Source: a candidate division WOR-3 bacterium
GTDB lineage: Bacteria; Hydrothermota; Tepidihabitantia; Tepidihabitantales; Tepidihabitantaceae
Assembly (NCBI GenBank): GCA_039801245.1
Contig: JBDRUF010000002.1
Coordinates: 37,329 to 69,653, forward strand
Direction: 5' to 3'
DNA: 32,325 bases
Below, piece after piece: positions 22,886 through 32,280 of the stretch. Below the pieces are notes generated by a model, which had not been told where the DNA came from, did not search any database, and saw nothing but the letters and a program-made list of their open reading frames with translations. Each line of letters starts with the position of its first letter. Within the stretch, counting starts at the first letter, position 1. Made by a program: the position numbers and the translations under genes.

Positions 22886-25432
22886 TTATTCGGGCATAAG
22901 AACAATCTCGTTCTCTATAACCTTTATTCTCACCCTTTGTGGTCGCTTCTCAAGAATCAACCTTGCCAGTTGATTCTCAATGCGACTCTGTATCACCCGT
23001 TTCAAGGGTCTTGCTCCAAATTCCGGGTCGTAGCCTTCCTGCGCAAGCATATCCTCTACGCCCGGTTCAATTATAACCTCAATGCCCTCTTCTGTCAACT
23101 GCTGCTTGAGGCGGTTCAGTTGCAAATCCACAATCTTTCTTATCTCTGCCTTGGTTAAGGGCTCAAACACCACAATCTCATCAATCCGGTTGAGGAATTC
23201 GGGCCGGAAGTGCCGGCGTAACAGCGCCATCAGTTCATCCCGGTCAAACCTGCCATCCCTTGCCATCTCGGTGCCGAGGTTTGAGGTCATAATCACCACC
23301 GTATTGCGGAAATCAACAACCCTGCCATGACCATCGGTGAGCCTGCCGTCATCAAGAATCTGCAAGAGGATGTTGAACACATCCGGATGCGCCTTTTCAA
23401 TCTCATCAAGAAGGACAACCCGGTATGGTCTGCGCCTGACCGCCTCGGTCAACTGCCCGCCCTCCTCAAAACCGACATAGCCTGGGGGCGCGCCGATCAA
23501 CCTTGAGACCGTGTGCTTTTCCATATACTCAGACATATCCAGGCGCACCATCGCCTCCTCGCTGTCAAACAAAACCTGTGCCAGGGTCTTTGCCAGTTCG
23601 GTCTTGCCCACCCCGGTTGGACCGAGGAAGATGAATGAACCAATCGGCTTTTTGCGCTCACCAATTCCTGCCCTTGCCCTTCTGATGGCATTGGCAACCG
23701 CGGCCACCGCCTTGTCCTGACCGACAATCCGCTTGTGAATCTCCTCCTCAAGCCTGAGCAGTTTCTCCCTTTCCGATTCAAGGAGGTTCTTTACCGGGAT
23801 GCCGGTCCATTTGGCAACCACCTCGGCAATATCCTCTTCGGTAACCTCCTCGCGCAAAAGCCGGTGGCTTTTGTTTGACCTCTCCAGTTGGGCAAGCTCC
23901 TTTTTCAGTTGCACCAGTCTGCCGTACTCAAGTTCGGCTGCCCGATTAAGGTCATATTTGCGCTTTGCCAGTTCAATCTCGTGCTGCACCCGCTCAATCT
24001 CCTCCTTGAGTTGCCGGCGTTTTTCCATCTCCTTGCGTTCCGCCTCCCACTGCGCCTGCAGCCTTGCCTCATCCTCTTTCAGATTGGCAATCTCCTTTTC
24101 AATCTCCTCCAGGCGCTGTTTGGAGGCGTCATCAACCTCCCTTTTTAATGAGAGTTTCTCCATCTCCAGTTGCAGGATTTTGCGCTCGAGGTCATCAAGT
24201 TCCACCGGCTTGGAGGTAATCTCCATCTTCAGTTTTGCCGCCGCCTCGTCAACAAGGTCTATCGCCTTGTCCGGTAAAAACCTGTCCGAGATGTAGCGAT
24301 TGGAAAGGACCGCAGCGGCAACAAGCGCGCTGTCCGCAATCCTTACCCCGTGATGAACCTCATAGCGCTCCTTGAGACCGCGGAGAATTGAGATGGTCTC
24401 TTCAACACTGGGCTGGTCAACAAAGACCGGCTGGAACCGGCGCTCCAACGCCTTGTCCTTTTCAATATACTCGCGGTACTCATCCAGCGTGGTGGCACCG
24501 ATGCAGCGCAGCTCACCCCTTGCCAGCATCGGCTTTAACAGGTTGCCGGCGTCAATTGCACCCTCAGCCTTGCCCGCACCGACAATCAGGTGCAGTTCAT
24601 CAATAAAGAGGATTATTCTGCCATCAGCTGCCGCCACCTCCTTTAAGACCGCCTTGAGCCGGCTCTCAAACTCGCCCCGATACTTGGTGCCGGCAATGAG
24701 TGCGCCCAAGTCAAGGGCAATCAGGCGCCTTTCCTTCAAACTTTCCGGCACATCACCCTTGACAATCCTCTGCGCCAGACCCTCAACAATTGCGGTCTTG
24801 CCCACACCCGCCTCACCGATCAGCACCGGGTTGTTCTTTGTCCGGCGCGAGAGCACCTGCATCACCCGCCGAATCTCGTCATCCCTGCCAATCACCGGGT
24901 CAAGTTTTCCCTCGCGTGCGAGCCGGGTAAGGTCCCTGCCAAACTTTTCCAAAGGCTGATACCGGTCTTCAGCAGAACGGTCGGTTACCCTTTGGTTTCC
25001 GCGCAGCTCCTTCAAGGTGGCAAGGACCCGGTTTCTCTCAACGCCAAAGGTTCTGAAAACCCGCGCAACCGCCCCATCCTTCAGGTTTAAAAGACCGAGG
25101 AGGAGATGCTCGGTGGAGACAAACTCATCCTTGAACCGCTTCGCCTCATCCTCGGCAGCGGTTAAGACCTGCTGCGCCCTTGAGGAGAGATAAATCTGCC
25201 CTGAGCCGGCAACCTTTGGTCGGTCCTTCAGCGCCACCTCAATATGCTCGCGGATGTGCTCAGGTCGGGCACCAACCCGGGAAATAATCTCTGGGACAAG
25301 ACCATCCTCCTGGTCCAAAAGGGCAAGGAGGATGTGCTCGGCGTCCAGTTCGGGATGGGAATACCTTTGCGCCAGAGACTGCGCCTCAAAAAGGGCAGCC
25401 TGTGCCTTTTCAGTAAACCTCTCAATATTCAT
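22886..25432 (-). CDS. clpB: ATP-dependent chaperone ClpB
   Basis: An 848-residue Hsp100 disaggregase working with DnaK. Two Clp_N repeats at about 1-145 ([31 protein letters not shown]) are followed by AAA-1 with Walker A GEAGVGKT and [13 protein letters not shown]. The long coiled-coil M domain at about 400-525 (rich in E, K and R) distinguishes ClpB from ClpC. AAA-2 has [38 protein letters not shown] and the sensor region NRIDEIVVF. It has normal length and a full set of motifs. The ATG is preceded by GAGAGG. A TAATAT box (25454-25449) is present, but no -35 match was seen, so it may use another sigma factor. No CIRCE element was found. It is transcribed alone, convergent with glyQ. Confidence 0.94.
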   Translation of the reverse strand: MNIERFTEKAQAALFEAQSLAQRYSHPELDAEHILLALLDQEDGLVPEIISRVGARPEHIREHIEVALKDRPKVAGSGQIYLSSRAQQVLTAAEDEAKRFKDEFVSTEHLLLGLLNLKDGAVARVFRTFGVERNRVLATLKELRGNQRVTDRSAEDRYQPLEKFGRDLTRLAREGKLDPVIGRDDEIRRVMQVLSRRTKNNPVLIGEAGVGKTAIVEGLAQRIVKGDVPESLKERRLIALDLGALIAGTKYRGEFESRLKAVLKEVAAADGRIILFIDELHLIVGAGKAEGAIDAGNLLKPMLARGELRCIGATTLDEYREYIEKDKALERRFQPVFVDQPSVEETISILRGLKERYEVHHGVRIADSALVAAAVLSNRYISDRFLPDKAIDLVDEAAAKLKMEITSKPVELDDLERKILQLEMEKLSLKREVDDASKQRLEEIEKEIANLKEDEARLQAQWEAERKEMEKRRQLKEEIERVQHEIELAKRKYDLNRAAELEYGRLVQLKKELAQLERSNKSHRLLREEVTEEDIAEVVAKWTGIPVKNLLESEREKLLRLEEEIHKRIVGQDKAVAAVANAIRRARAGIGERKKPIGSFIFLGPTGVGKTELAKTLAQVLFDSEEAMVRLDMSEYMEKHTVSRLIGAPPGYVGFEEGGQLTEAVRRRPYRVVLLDEIEKAHPDVFNILLQILDDGRLTDGHGRVVDFRNTVVIMTSNLGTEMARDGRFDRDELMALLRRHFRPEFLNRIDEIVVFEPLTKAEIRKIVDLQLNRLKQQLTEEGIEVIIEPGVEDMLAQEGYDPEFGARPLKRVIQSRIENQLARLILEKRPQRVRIKVIENEIVLMPE

Positions 25433-25792
25433 ATTTTGACCTCTCTATATATTAGACTCCCTTTCCCCCCTCCTGATGCGGTTTTCCCTTTGTCGGCAGG
25501 GGTAATTTTTGCCAATTTTATCATTGCTGGCTAAAGCCTTGATTTCCCTTCCAGCTTACCTATTTGGAAAAAGGTTAAATCCTCTATCCATTTTAGAGAG
25601 GGAATCAGATAGGGGAGGGTGGGGGGAACGAGCCCTTAAAACCACGGAGTAAGAACTAAAAACTCGTTAACTGTTTGCCGTTGTGCGATTTAAACCGTTA
25701 ATTTGCGAAGATTAGGGAAATTGGGCGTTAATTTTTGCCATTTTCGGGCTCTTAATGAGGGGGAGCCTGAGTTTTTTAAATTTCCAAACTGC
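25433..25792. other. Long intergenic region between divergent clpB and secreted-protein operon
   Basis: About 360 bases without a gene. Seen here: the clpB leader on the minus strand; a dyad CCTCT-N-AGAGG near 25583-25608; a purine-rich stretch GGGGAGGGTGGGGGGAA (about 25613-25629); and GAGCCC near 25630 with GGGCTC at 25746, an inverted pair about 110 nt apart. A weak terminator-like hairpin GGCTC-N11-GAGCC (25747-25767) is followed by TGAGTTTTTT just before the promoter at 25793. No reading frame or RNA gene was recognised. Confidence 0.4.
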
Positions 25793-25844
25793 TTGACAAA
25801 TTGAAAAAATCTGGTATAATTATAATTGATAAAAAGGAGGTAAT
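25793..25844 (+). promoter_or_regulatory. Consensus promoter TTGACA-16-TATAAT with ribosome binding site
   Basis: TTGACA (25793-25798), 16 bp, TATAAT (25815-25820), immediately repeated as TATAAT at 25821-25826. AAAGGAGG (25832-25839) then precedes the ATG at 25845. It drives the three secreted-protein genes, which are 9 nt apart from one another. Confidence 0.9.
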
Positions 25845-27170
25845 ATGCGCCCCCAGGCTTTGGGTCTGTTTTTCCTTGTCATTGCCACCGTGGCCACCGC
25901 CCAGTGGCTGGAAAAGACAATCTATCTGCCCGACTCTGCCGGACCTCAAATGTTGTGTTACAATCCACTTAGCCGTAAACTCTACTGCGCCAATGAATGG
26001 AATTGCACCATAACTGTAATTGATGGCGCATCTAATGCCATCCTCGCTCATATCCCGGTTGCCACCCATCCCAGCGCCATCTGTATAAACTCTCTCAACA
26101 AGGTTTACTGTGCGGGCGAAAACTCAACGCTATTAACCGTAATTGATGGCACAGGTGATTCTGTAATCAAAACTATTGATATCGGCGCAACCAGTTACAT
26201 CATCGGCTCCAATCCCACAACCAATAAGATATATTGCGGTGGAAACGAGACTCCTACGGTTATACTGGATGGATGCGCGGATACAGTGCTGAAAGTTCTT
26301 TATGAAGAAAGCGGCACCTATTCAATCTGGTGCGACCCAAATATAAACAAAGTTTACATCGGTAGCGCTGAGTTTTGGGGCGTCAGAATCTACGATGGCA
26401 ATGCTGATACCTTACTTGCTGGCATTTTCACACAAACTCGCTTTCCTTCGGCAATTATCGGCAACCCGAACCACCCAAAAGTTTATAGCGCCGGAACTGA
26501 CTGCGATACCATTTGGGTGATTGATACCCACGCCGATACGGTTATGCGAAAGATTACAGTCCCTAACCGCTCAAGTGTACAGGATTTGTGCTATGCGCCC
26601 GATTACGACCGGCTCTATTGCGCCACTGAAAGGGAAATGGATGCCTGGCTTATGATTGTTGATGGTCAAACCGACTCACTGCTAAATCTAATTCCGGTTC
26701 GGCGTTTTTCCAACTTCCTGCTTTATAACTCTATTAATGATAAAATCTATTATACTGCCGATTCCTTGTGGGTGATTGATGCTGCCACAAACCAAGTTCT
26801 GAAGAAGCTATATGCCGGCAGAGGACTTACCAATATGGCTTGGAACCCGATTGAGAACCGTGTTTATGTTGGTGGCAAGTTTAGCAACACCATCACCGTA
26901 TTTCGTGACAGTCTGCCTTCAGGCATAACCGAAGTAAATTCAACGCTTGATACCCCCTTTGCACCTACAACTGTCCGCAAAGTACTCAACTTGAATTCTG
27001 AAATGTGCAATCTCCAATCGAAGCTCGCACTCCTTGACATCTCCGGCCGCAAGGTCCTTGACCTCAAACCCGGGCATAATGACATCCGCCATCTCAGTCC
27101 AGGTGTGTATTTTCTGATGCGGAAAAATGACACTGCGAGTGATAGCAAAAAGATTTTAATTGTCAGATAA
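25845..27170 (+). CDS. Secreted YVTN-type beta-propeller protein with C-terminal sorting tail
   Basis: A 441-residue secreted protein. Signal peptide is residues 1-17 or so (MRPQALGLFFLVIATVATAQ). The mature part is a run of about 45-residue propeller blades of the pattern N-K-V/I-Y-C-x-G...V-I-D-x-x-x-D-S/T-V (NKVYCAGENSTLLTVIDG, NKIYCGGNETPTVILDG, DRLYCATEREMDAWLMIVDG). The last about 70 residues form a tail: PTTVRKVLNLN, LALLDISGRKVLDLKPGHND, IRHLSPGVYFLMRK and KILIVR. That tail follows the type A T9SS sorting-domain pattern of surface-exported proteins. Repeated Y-C-A positions give conserved Cys. It is first in a three-gene operon, 9 nt before the next. The ligand or role is unknown. Confidence 0.85.
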   Translation: MRPQALGLFFLVIATVATAQWLEKTIYLPDSAGPQMLCYNPLSRKLYCANEWNCTITVIDGASNAILAHIPVATHPSAICINSLNKVYCAGENSTLLTVIDGTGDSVIKTIDIGATSYIIGSNPTTNKIYCGGNETPTVILDGCADTVLKVLYEESGTYSIWCDPNINKVYIGSAEFWGVRIYDGNADTLLAGIFTQTRFPSAIIGNPNHPKVYSAGTDCDTIWVIDTHADTVMRKITVPNRSSVQDLCYAPDYDRLYCATEREMDAWLMIVDGQTDSLLNLIPVRRFSNFLLYNSINDKIYYTADSLWVIDAATNQVLKKLYAGRGLTNMAWNPIENRVYVGGKFSNTITVFRDSLPSGITEVNSTLDTPFAPTTVRKVLNLNSEMCNLQSKLALLDISGRKVLDLKPGHNDIRHLSPGVYFLMRKNDTASDSKKILIVR

Positions 27171-27179
27171 GGAGGCGAA

Positions 27180-29531
27180 ATGAAAAAAACATTAATCATT
27201 TTCCTCGTTTTAATATGCACTGCAATTGTCTTTGCCCAGTGGCTGGAAAAGACAATCTATCTCCCCGACTCCTTCGGTGGTCCAATAAGCCCTGAGAGAA
27301 TCTTTTATCACGCTGCGAACAACACCGTTTTCGTCTTTGGCTATCATGACCCGGCGATACTTGTCCTTGACGGTGTTACCCATCGCAAGATTGCCCGGAT
27401 TGACCTGCCCGGATATGCCGGCAACTTCTCCTACAACCCCGAGGAAAACAAACTGTATGTTTGCCAATCTTACAATTACTCGCTCTATGTGATTGACCCT
27501 GCTGGCAACCGCCTCATCCGCACCATTACCCTGCCCCATTATGCCTATGACATCACCTACAATCCGAACCTGAACCGGGTTTACATTGTTGGTGAGGAGT
27601 ATTGCAGTGTGATTGACTGCGTTCGCGACAGCCTCCTCAAGACCATTCCCCTGCCCGAGTACTCAAAAAACATCTGCTGTGCCACCCTTGTCAACAAGGT
27701 TTACTGCGTGATGGATAATGATGATGTGGCGGTGATTGACTGCACAAGCGATAGCATCATCAAGACATTTTACTCTGGTGCCGGTCCTTATGGAATGCTT
27801 TACAACCACCTGACCAACCGGCTCTACATCGCCGAAGGGTATGATGAGGATATCACCGTTGTTGACTGCGAGCGGGACTCGGTTATCCGCTGGGTGATCG
27901 CCGGCTATGAACCAAAACTGCTGTGTCTCAACCCCATCAGCAACAGGTTCTACTGCGCCGACTGGGAGGGTCACTGGTTTGGAATTTATGATGCCCTTGC
28001 CGACACCCTTATCAGATGGATTCATCTCGGTGAGCTTGACGACTCTCAGCGCGGTCTGGTGTTTGACTCCATTGACAACCTCGTTTATGTCTCCCTTACC
28101 GACCAGGACAGCATTGCGGTCATTGACGGCGCCGGCGACACCGTTCTGCGCAAAATCCCCATACCTGGAAGAAGACCCTATGGGCTCGCCTACAACCCCA
28201 GGCGCAATATAGTCTATTGTGCGGAATGGTCGAGCGCAACCGTTGCCTTTTATGATGCGCGCACCAGCGCTCTTATTGGCAGCCAGCAGATTCTAAGATT
28301 CCCGGCTGAGATGCTTGTGCACATCTCAGGAAACGACAGGCTTTACTGCGCCAACCCTCAGCAACCGTTGCTTATTCCAATTGAGTGCGCTACTAACCGC
28401 ATCCGCAACCCTTTTTCTATTGGCACGAGACCCCGAGGTTTGGTTTACGCCGGGCAGAGTAACCGTGCCTATGCCCTCTCCGGGATTGACAGTTGCGTAG
28501 TCTCGATTGACTGTTCTTTAGACTCTGCGCGAAAGACGATTCCTGTGCCCGATTTACCTGGCAATGGCTGCTACGCCTTTGATTTGAACCGCATCTACTG
28601 CGCCCTGACTAACGAAGATTCAATCGTTGTCATTGACTGCAACCAGGACTCAGCCATCCTGACCATCACCACTCTGGACTTTCCCAAAATACTCGGGTAT
28701 GTGCAGGAGCACAAACTCCTCTACTTTTCTGAAGGCTACACCGCGCGCAGGCTGACGGTATTTGATGCGCTGAATAACCAACGAATAGCCCAGATTGATC
28801 TCGGTGACGACCCGCAGCAAATTACCTATATTCCCCGGGAAAACCTCCTTGCCTGCCTTATTGGTTACAGCGATTCACTGATTTTTATTGACTGCTCCAC
28901 CCATACGGTCCGGAATATGCTTTATATTCCGCAGGGAACGAAGAATATGATTTACAATCCACAAAACAACCTGCTCTATCTTGCCGCCTACTACCACACA
29001 CTCCTGGTCATCAACCCTGCCCAGATGACAATTGTTGAGTCAATACCCATTGGCTCCGACGCGGCGGCAATGGCGCTGGATGAAATTGCCAACAAACTTT
29101 ACCTGTCAATGAACTATTCCAATCGCGTCTTGGTTGTTGACTGCCAGACCAATCGCCTCGCCGCAGAAATAACGGTTTATGGCTATCCGCACGCCCTCGC
29201 CTTCAGCCCACAGAACCGGCGGATGTTCGTTGCCACTCCCAACAACTCCGCCATTGCTGTCCTCCGTGACACGATTATGGTTGATATTGCCGAACAGAAC
29301 CCAAAATCTGAAGCTCAACAAATAACGCCGACGATTGTCCGCAATGTCCTGAAATTGGAGCCGGTCTTTGGTCTGCGCTCATCGGTCCTTCTCCTTGACA
29401 TCACCGGTCGCAAGGTCCTTGACCTAAAACCAGGTGCCAATGACATCCGCCATCTCAGTCCAGGTGTGTATTTTCTGATGCGGAAAAAAGGCACTGCAAC
29501 AGAAAGCAAAAAGATTTTAATTGTCCGATAA
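27180..29531 (+). CDS. Large secreted YVTN-type beta-propeller protein with sorting tail
   Basis: A 783-residue protein of the same type: signal peptide MKKTLIIFLVLICTAIVFAQ, then the segment QWLEKTIYLPDS shared almost base-for-base with the previous gene. About 14 blades follow, of the form N-K-L-Y-V-C...V-I-D-C-x-x-D-S-V/I-I-K-T-I, with many VIDC motifs; at this length two propellers are likely. The tail (NVLKLEPVFGLRSSVLLLDITGRKVLDLKPG... ending KILIVR, landmarks only) matches the sorting domain of its neighbours. RBS AAGGAGG precedes the ATG. A 50-nt segment of the tail region (from 27078) is identical to the first gene, and a 126-nt segment to the third. No enzyme motif is visible; it is probably a surface structural or binding protein. 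Confidence 0.87.
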   Translation: MKKTLIIFLVLICTAIVFAQWLEKTIYLPDSFGGPISPERIFYHAANNTVFVFGYHDPAILVLDGVTHRKIARIDLPGYAGNFSYNPEENKLYVCQSYNYSLYVIDPAGNRLIRTITLPHYAYDITYNPNLNRVYIVGEEYCSVIDCVRDSLLKTIPLPEYSKNICCATLVNKVYCVMDNDDVAVIDCTSDSIIKTFYSGAGPYGMLYNHLTNRLYIAEGYDEDITVVDCERDSVIRWVIAGYEPKLLCLNPISNRFYCADWEGHWFGIYDALADTLIRWIHLGELDDSQRGLVFDSIDNLVYVSLTDQDSIAVIDGAGDTVLRKIPIPGRRPYGLAYNPRRNIVYCAEWSSATVAFYDARTSALIGSQQILRFPAEMLVHISGNDRLYCANPQQPLLIPIECATNRIRNPFSIGTRPRGLVYAGQSNRAYALSGIDSCVVSIDCSLDSARKTIPVPDLPGNGCYAFDLNRIYCALTNEDSIVVIDCNQDSAILTITTLDFPKILGYVQEHKLLYFSEGYTARRLTVFDALNNQRIAQIDLGDDPQQITYIPRENLLACLIGYSDSLIFIDCSTHTVRNMLYIPQGTKNMIYNPQNNLLYLAAYYHTLLVINPAQMTIVESIPIGSDAAAMALDEIANKLYLSMNYSNRVLVVDCQTNRLAAEITVYGYPHALAFSPQNRRMFVATPNNSAIAVLRDTIMVDIAEQNPKSEAQQITPTIVRNVLKLEPVFGLRSSVLLLDITGRKVLDLKPGANDIRHLSPGVYFLMRKKGTATESKKILIVR
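29331..29456 (+). repeat. 126-bp identical C-terminal cassette, copy 1
   Basis: Bases 29331-29456 are identical to 30270-30395 in the next gene (same strand and reading frame; both begin ACGATTGTCC and end CGCCATCTC). Flanking bases diverge at once on both sides. The copies encode the same part of the sorting tail. Recent gene conversion or cassette exchange is the simplest explanation. Confidence 0.92.
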
Positions 29532-29540
29532 GGAGGCGGA

Positions 29541-30473
29541 ATGAAAAAAACAACCATTCTTCTCGTCCTGATATGGACCGCAATTGCCTTTGCCCAGGTG
29601 GATTATGCGGTAATAAGCATTGATGCACCCAGAGGCTTTGTTGTGAGAGATGAGTATATTACACCCAGCGCCACCATTCGTTACTATGGCGCTGGACCAA
29701 GACCCTTCTGGCTTTACTTCTTTGTTCGTGACTCATTAGCCAACCTTATCTATGAGGAGTCTGTATATGTTGAGACAATTCCCGGCCCTCCCCTGCCCAA
29801 AATGCGCTTCTGTAACTTGGGAAGATATGCTGTCCGCTGCTCCCTTTACTGCGAAGAAGACACCAACTCCGCCAACGACTGGCTTGAGGATACATTCCAG
29901 GTTATTGGAGACATCAGGATTATCATTCTCTCTGTTCCTCGAGATACAACCGATACCCTTACCAACTGGAGACCAAGGGTTAGATTTAGCAACTATGGTT
30001 CATCCCCAGAGTCTATTGGTGCTGCTATGCTTTTTTCCGATACATTAAATATCATCTATGCTGATACCCAGTATTTCTGGCTTGATGCCGGTATGCAATT
30101 AGTTGTTCCTTTCTATTTTATCCGTTTTACTACCCTTGGCCCTCATTATGGCTGGCTGACTCTCTTTCGCCCTTATTATGACTCAATTGGCTGGGAATTC
30201 ACAGTCGTCCCATACATCATCGGCATCGCAGAAGAACACTTAACACCATCCGCCCAACCCATCACGCCCACGATTGTCCGCAATGTCCTGAAATTGGAGC
30301 CGGTCTTTGGTCTGCGCTCATCGGTCCTTCTCCTTGACATCACCGGTCGCAAGGTCCTTGACCTAAAACCAGGTGCCAATGACATCCGCCATCTCGCACC
30401 TGGTGTATATTTCGTTCGTGAAGGCACAGCAACAACGGGAGTGATAATTAGCAAGATAGTAATTACCCATTAA
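29541..30473 (+). CDS. Secreted protein with CARDB-like domains and sorting tail
   Basis: A 310-residue secreted protein. Signal peptide MKKTTILLVLIWTAIAFAQ is followed by two beta-sandwich stretches. The first is at about 20-120 (VDYAVISIDAPRGFVVRDEYITPSATIRYYG, typical opening for CARDB-type adhesion domains). The second is at about 125-230 (IRIIILSVPRDTTDTLTNWRPRVRFSNYG...). The sorting tail is ITPTIVRNVLKLEPVFGL..., IRHLAPGVYFVREG, KIVITH. The tail coding sequence is identical over 126 nt to that of the preceding gene, although the N-terminal domains are unrelated. The ATG has AAGGAGG, 9 nt after the previous stop. It is the last gene of the operon. Confidence 0.83.
   Translation: MKKTTILLVLIWTAIAFAQVDYAVISIDAPRGFVVRDEYITPSATIRYYGAGPRPFWLYFFVRDSLANLIYEESVYVETIPGPPLPKMRFCNLGRYAVRCSLYCEEDTNSANDWLEDTFQVIGDIRIIILSVPRDTTDTLTNWRPRVRFSNYGSSPESIGAAMLFSDTLNIIYADTQYFWLDAGMQLVVPFYFIRFTTLGPHYGWLTLFRPYYDSIGWEFTVVPYIIGIAEEHLTPSAQPITPTIVRNVLKLEPVFGLRSSVLLLDITGRKVLDLKPGANDIRHLAPGVYFVREGTATTGVIISKIVITH
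30270..30395 (+). repeat. 126-bp identical C-terminal cassette, copy 2
   Basis: Second copy of the cassette at 29331-29456, in the CARDB-like gene. The first gene of the operon has a diverged version, sharing only shorter blocks with copy 1 (for example 27078-27127). Confidence 0.92.
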
Positions 30474-30497
30474 GACCTTCTGATTTCGCCTGCAAAC

Positions 30498-30525
30498 TTG
30501 ACTTTGAAGAGTTATGGGTTAATTT
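30498..30525 (+). promoter_or_regulatory. Promoter, TTGACT-16-TAATTT, for the lyase gene
   Basis: TTGACT (30498-30503), 16 bp, TAATTT (30520-30525). The leader of about 60 nt ends with GGCAGGAG before the ATG at 30591. No long stem-loop riboswitch was recognised in it. Confidence 0.65.
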
Positions 30526-30590
30526 TACAGGTGTTTTCCATAATTGGATTCTGTGTCTCTCAACAGGAAAAAAGCGGCAGGAGTTAACTG

Positions 30591-32267
30591 ATGGATAAAA
30601 ATATTGACTTTTTTGTCCGGCAATTTGAAGAACTGTTAAACCGCCCGCCTGAGCCAGGAAGGTATTTTCAACCCCGTCCCTATCGTAATGCCGCTGTCAG
30701 ATTTCGCGCCCACACCGCTCACAACTGCGAAAAGGCAAGGGAGGTCTTTAATACCTCTGCCTGTCCGTTGCATTCGGTGAAAGCAAGGGCAGAACTGGTG
30801 AAGAAGATTGGCTTGAATCCCTTTATGTTCCCTGCCCATCTTTTGCCGGGCTGTGATTTACTTTCCGATTCCGGCACAACAACAATGACAATGGAGCAAT
30901 GGGCGCAGATGCTTTTGGGAGATGAGGCTTACGGTTCAAATGAGGGGTATTATGAACTCAACGAGCAGATTGGTATAACCTTTGGGAAGGAATGGCAGCA
31001 GCGCCTAAATGGTGATGAACAGACGCTTTTCATTTTCCATCAGGGACGAGCAGCCGAGCATGCCCTTTTTTTCAACCTTGCCCGTCTTCTCGTGGAAAGA
31101 AAAATACCACCATTGCGAGAGAAGATAAATAAAATCCCGGATAAAACCGGTGTTTTTGCCCGGTTGCTTGACGGAATCAATCGCCTGAAGAGAAAGACCG
31201 AGAGCGAGCCCTGTTACCTCATTCCCAGTAACGGTCATTTTGACACCACTGAGGCAAACATCGCTGATGCCGGCATCGTGCCTTTGAATCTAAACTGCGC
31301 CGAACACCGTGCCGACGACGAAAGCTTTCCCTTCCGCGGCAACATCAATTTGGAGGAACTGGGTGAACTCTTGGATAAGGTCCCCGAGCACATTCCCCTT
31401 GTTTATCTTACCATTACGAACAACACCGGTGGTGGGCAGCCGGTGGCAATGGCAAATATCAGGTCGGTGCGGAAAATGACCGCTGAGAAAAACATCCCGT
31501 TTTTCCTTGATGCCTGCCGTTTTGCTGAAAACGCCTGGTTCATTAAGCAGCGGGAGCCTGGGTTCAGAGAAAAATCACTCACGGAGATTATCCAGGAAAT
31601 CTTCAGTTATGTTGACGGCTTTCACATCAGTCTGAAAAAGGATGGATTGGTCAATATCGGCGGTGCGCTTGTCATTCGTCCTGAGGGGTTGTTTGCCCGC
31701 CCCCCTTATCAGGTGTTGTTGAATAGGCTGACCGACTATCAGATTCTCACTGAGGGGCATCCAACATATGGTGGTCTTGCCGGCAGAGACCTGAAGGCGA
31801 TTGCCGAGGGGCTGCGGATGGTTGTCAAACCCGAATACCTTCAGGCGCGTATCGACCAGGTGCGCCGATTTGCTGAAAGGCTCGCTGCCTACAATATACC
31901 AGTAATCAAACCTGCTGGCGGTCATGCGGTTTATATAAATGTTGACCGCTTCTTTGCTGATGTCTGCTCCAATGATAGCGATTACAAGGGGATTTCCCTT
32001 GTGGCGCTGCTCCTTATCGCTGGTCACCGGCTCTGCGAACTGGGGGTCTATGCCTTTGAACTGGAAAACACCCAGCCGCCGCGGAACAATTTTGTCCGTG
32101 CGGCTGTGCCCCGCCTTGCCTATGAGGACCAGGACCTTTTTGCCGCTGCCGAGGCAATAAAACTGGTGTATGAGCACCGCGACCGGATTCCGGCGGTTAA
32201 AGTTATCTATGGCGCTGATTTGCCCCTGCGCCATTTCAAAAGTCGTTTCCGGTTCTTAGGTGAGTGA
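30591..32267 (+). CDS. Tryptophanase / tyrosine phenol-lyase family PLP enzyme
   Basis: A 558-residue PLP beta-eliminating lyase of the TnaA/TPL family, which splits Trp to indole or Tyr to phenol, each with pyruvate and ammonia. Family landmarks are KKIGLNPFMFP, LLSDSGTTTMT, LGDEAYGSNEGYYEL, FHQGRAAEHALF, NGHFDTTEAN, TNNTGGGQPVAMAN, DACRFAENAWFIKQRE, HISLKKDGLVNIGG and GHPTYGGLAGRD. The PLP lysine is K350, second Lys of SLKKD, with K349 before it as in the family. It is longer than TnaA/TPL (about 456-471 residues): an N-terminal extension of about 30 and an insertion of about 35 at 172-207 (Lys/Arg-rich, predicted helical). Which substrate is used cannot be decided. The ATG has GGCAGGAG. 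No tryptophan transporter or tnaC-like leader peptide was seen nearby. Confidence 0.9.
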   Translation: MDKNIDFFVRQFEELLNRPPEPGRYFQPRPYRNAAVRFRAHTAHNCEKAREVFNTSACPLHSVKARAELVKKIGLNPFMFPAHLLPGCDLLSDSGTTTMTMEQWAQMLLGDEAYGSNEGYYELNEQIGITFGKEWQQRLNGDEQTLFIFHQGRAAEHALFFNLARLLVERKIPPLREKINKIPDKTGVFARLLDGINRLKRKTESEPCYLIPSNGHFDTTEANIADAGIVPLNLNCAEHRADDESFPFRGNINLEELGELLDKVPEHIPLVYLTITNNTGGGQPVAMANIRSVRKMTAEKNIPFFLDACRFAENAWFIKQREPGFREKSLTEIIQEIFSYVDGFHISLKKDGLVNIGGALVIRPEGLFARPPYQVLLNRLTDYQILTEGHPTYGGLAGRDLKAIAEGLRMVVKPEYLQARIDQVRRFAERLAAYNIPVIKPAGGHAVYINVDRFFADVCSNDSDYKGISLVALLLIAGHRLCELGVYAFELENTQPPRNNFVRAAVPRLAYEDQDLFAAAEAIKLVYEHRDRIPAVKVIYGADLPLRHFKSRFRFLGE

Positions 32268-32280
32268 CTATTTATCTTGC

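Noticed and set aside
23799-24959. Plus-strand open frames opposite clpB
   Set aside because: Low-complexity Ser/Arg/Leu translations typical of antisense to a charged coiled-coil gene.
25433-25500. CIRCE or sigma-32 type heat-shock element before clpB
   Set aside because: Looked for TTAGCACTC/GAGTGCTAA and CTTGAAA/CCCCAT patterns; none seen.
25747-25777. GGCTC-N11-GAGCC hairpin followed by six T as a functional terminator
   Set aside because: Stem of only 5 bp and no upstream plus-strand gene to terminate; noted only within the intergenic entry.
25980-29250. Tandem DNA repeats or CRISPR-like array in the propeller genes
   Set aside because: The periodicity is at protein level (YVTN-type blades); DNA repeats are diverged and lie in open reading frames.
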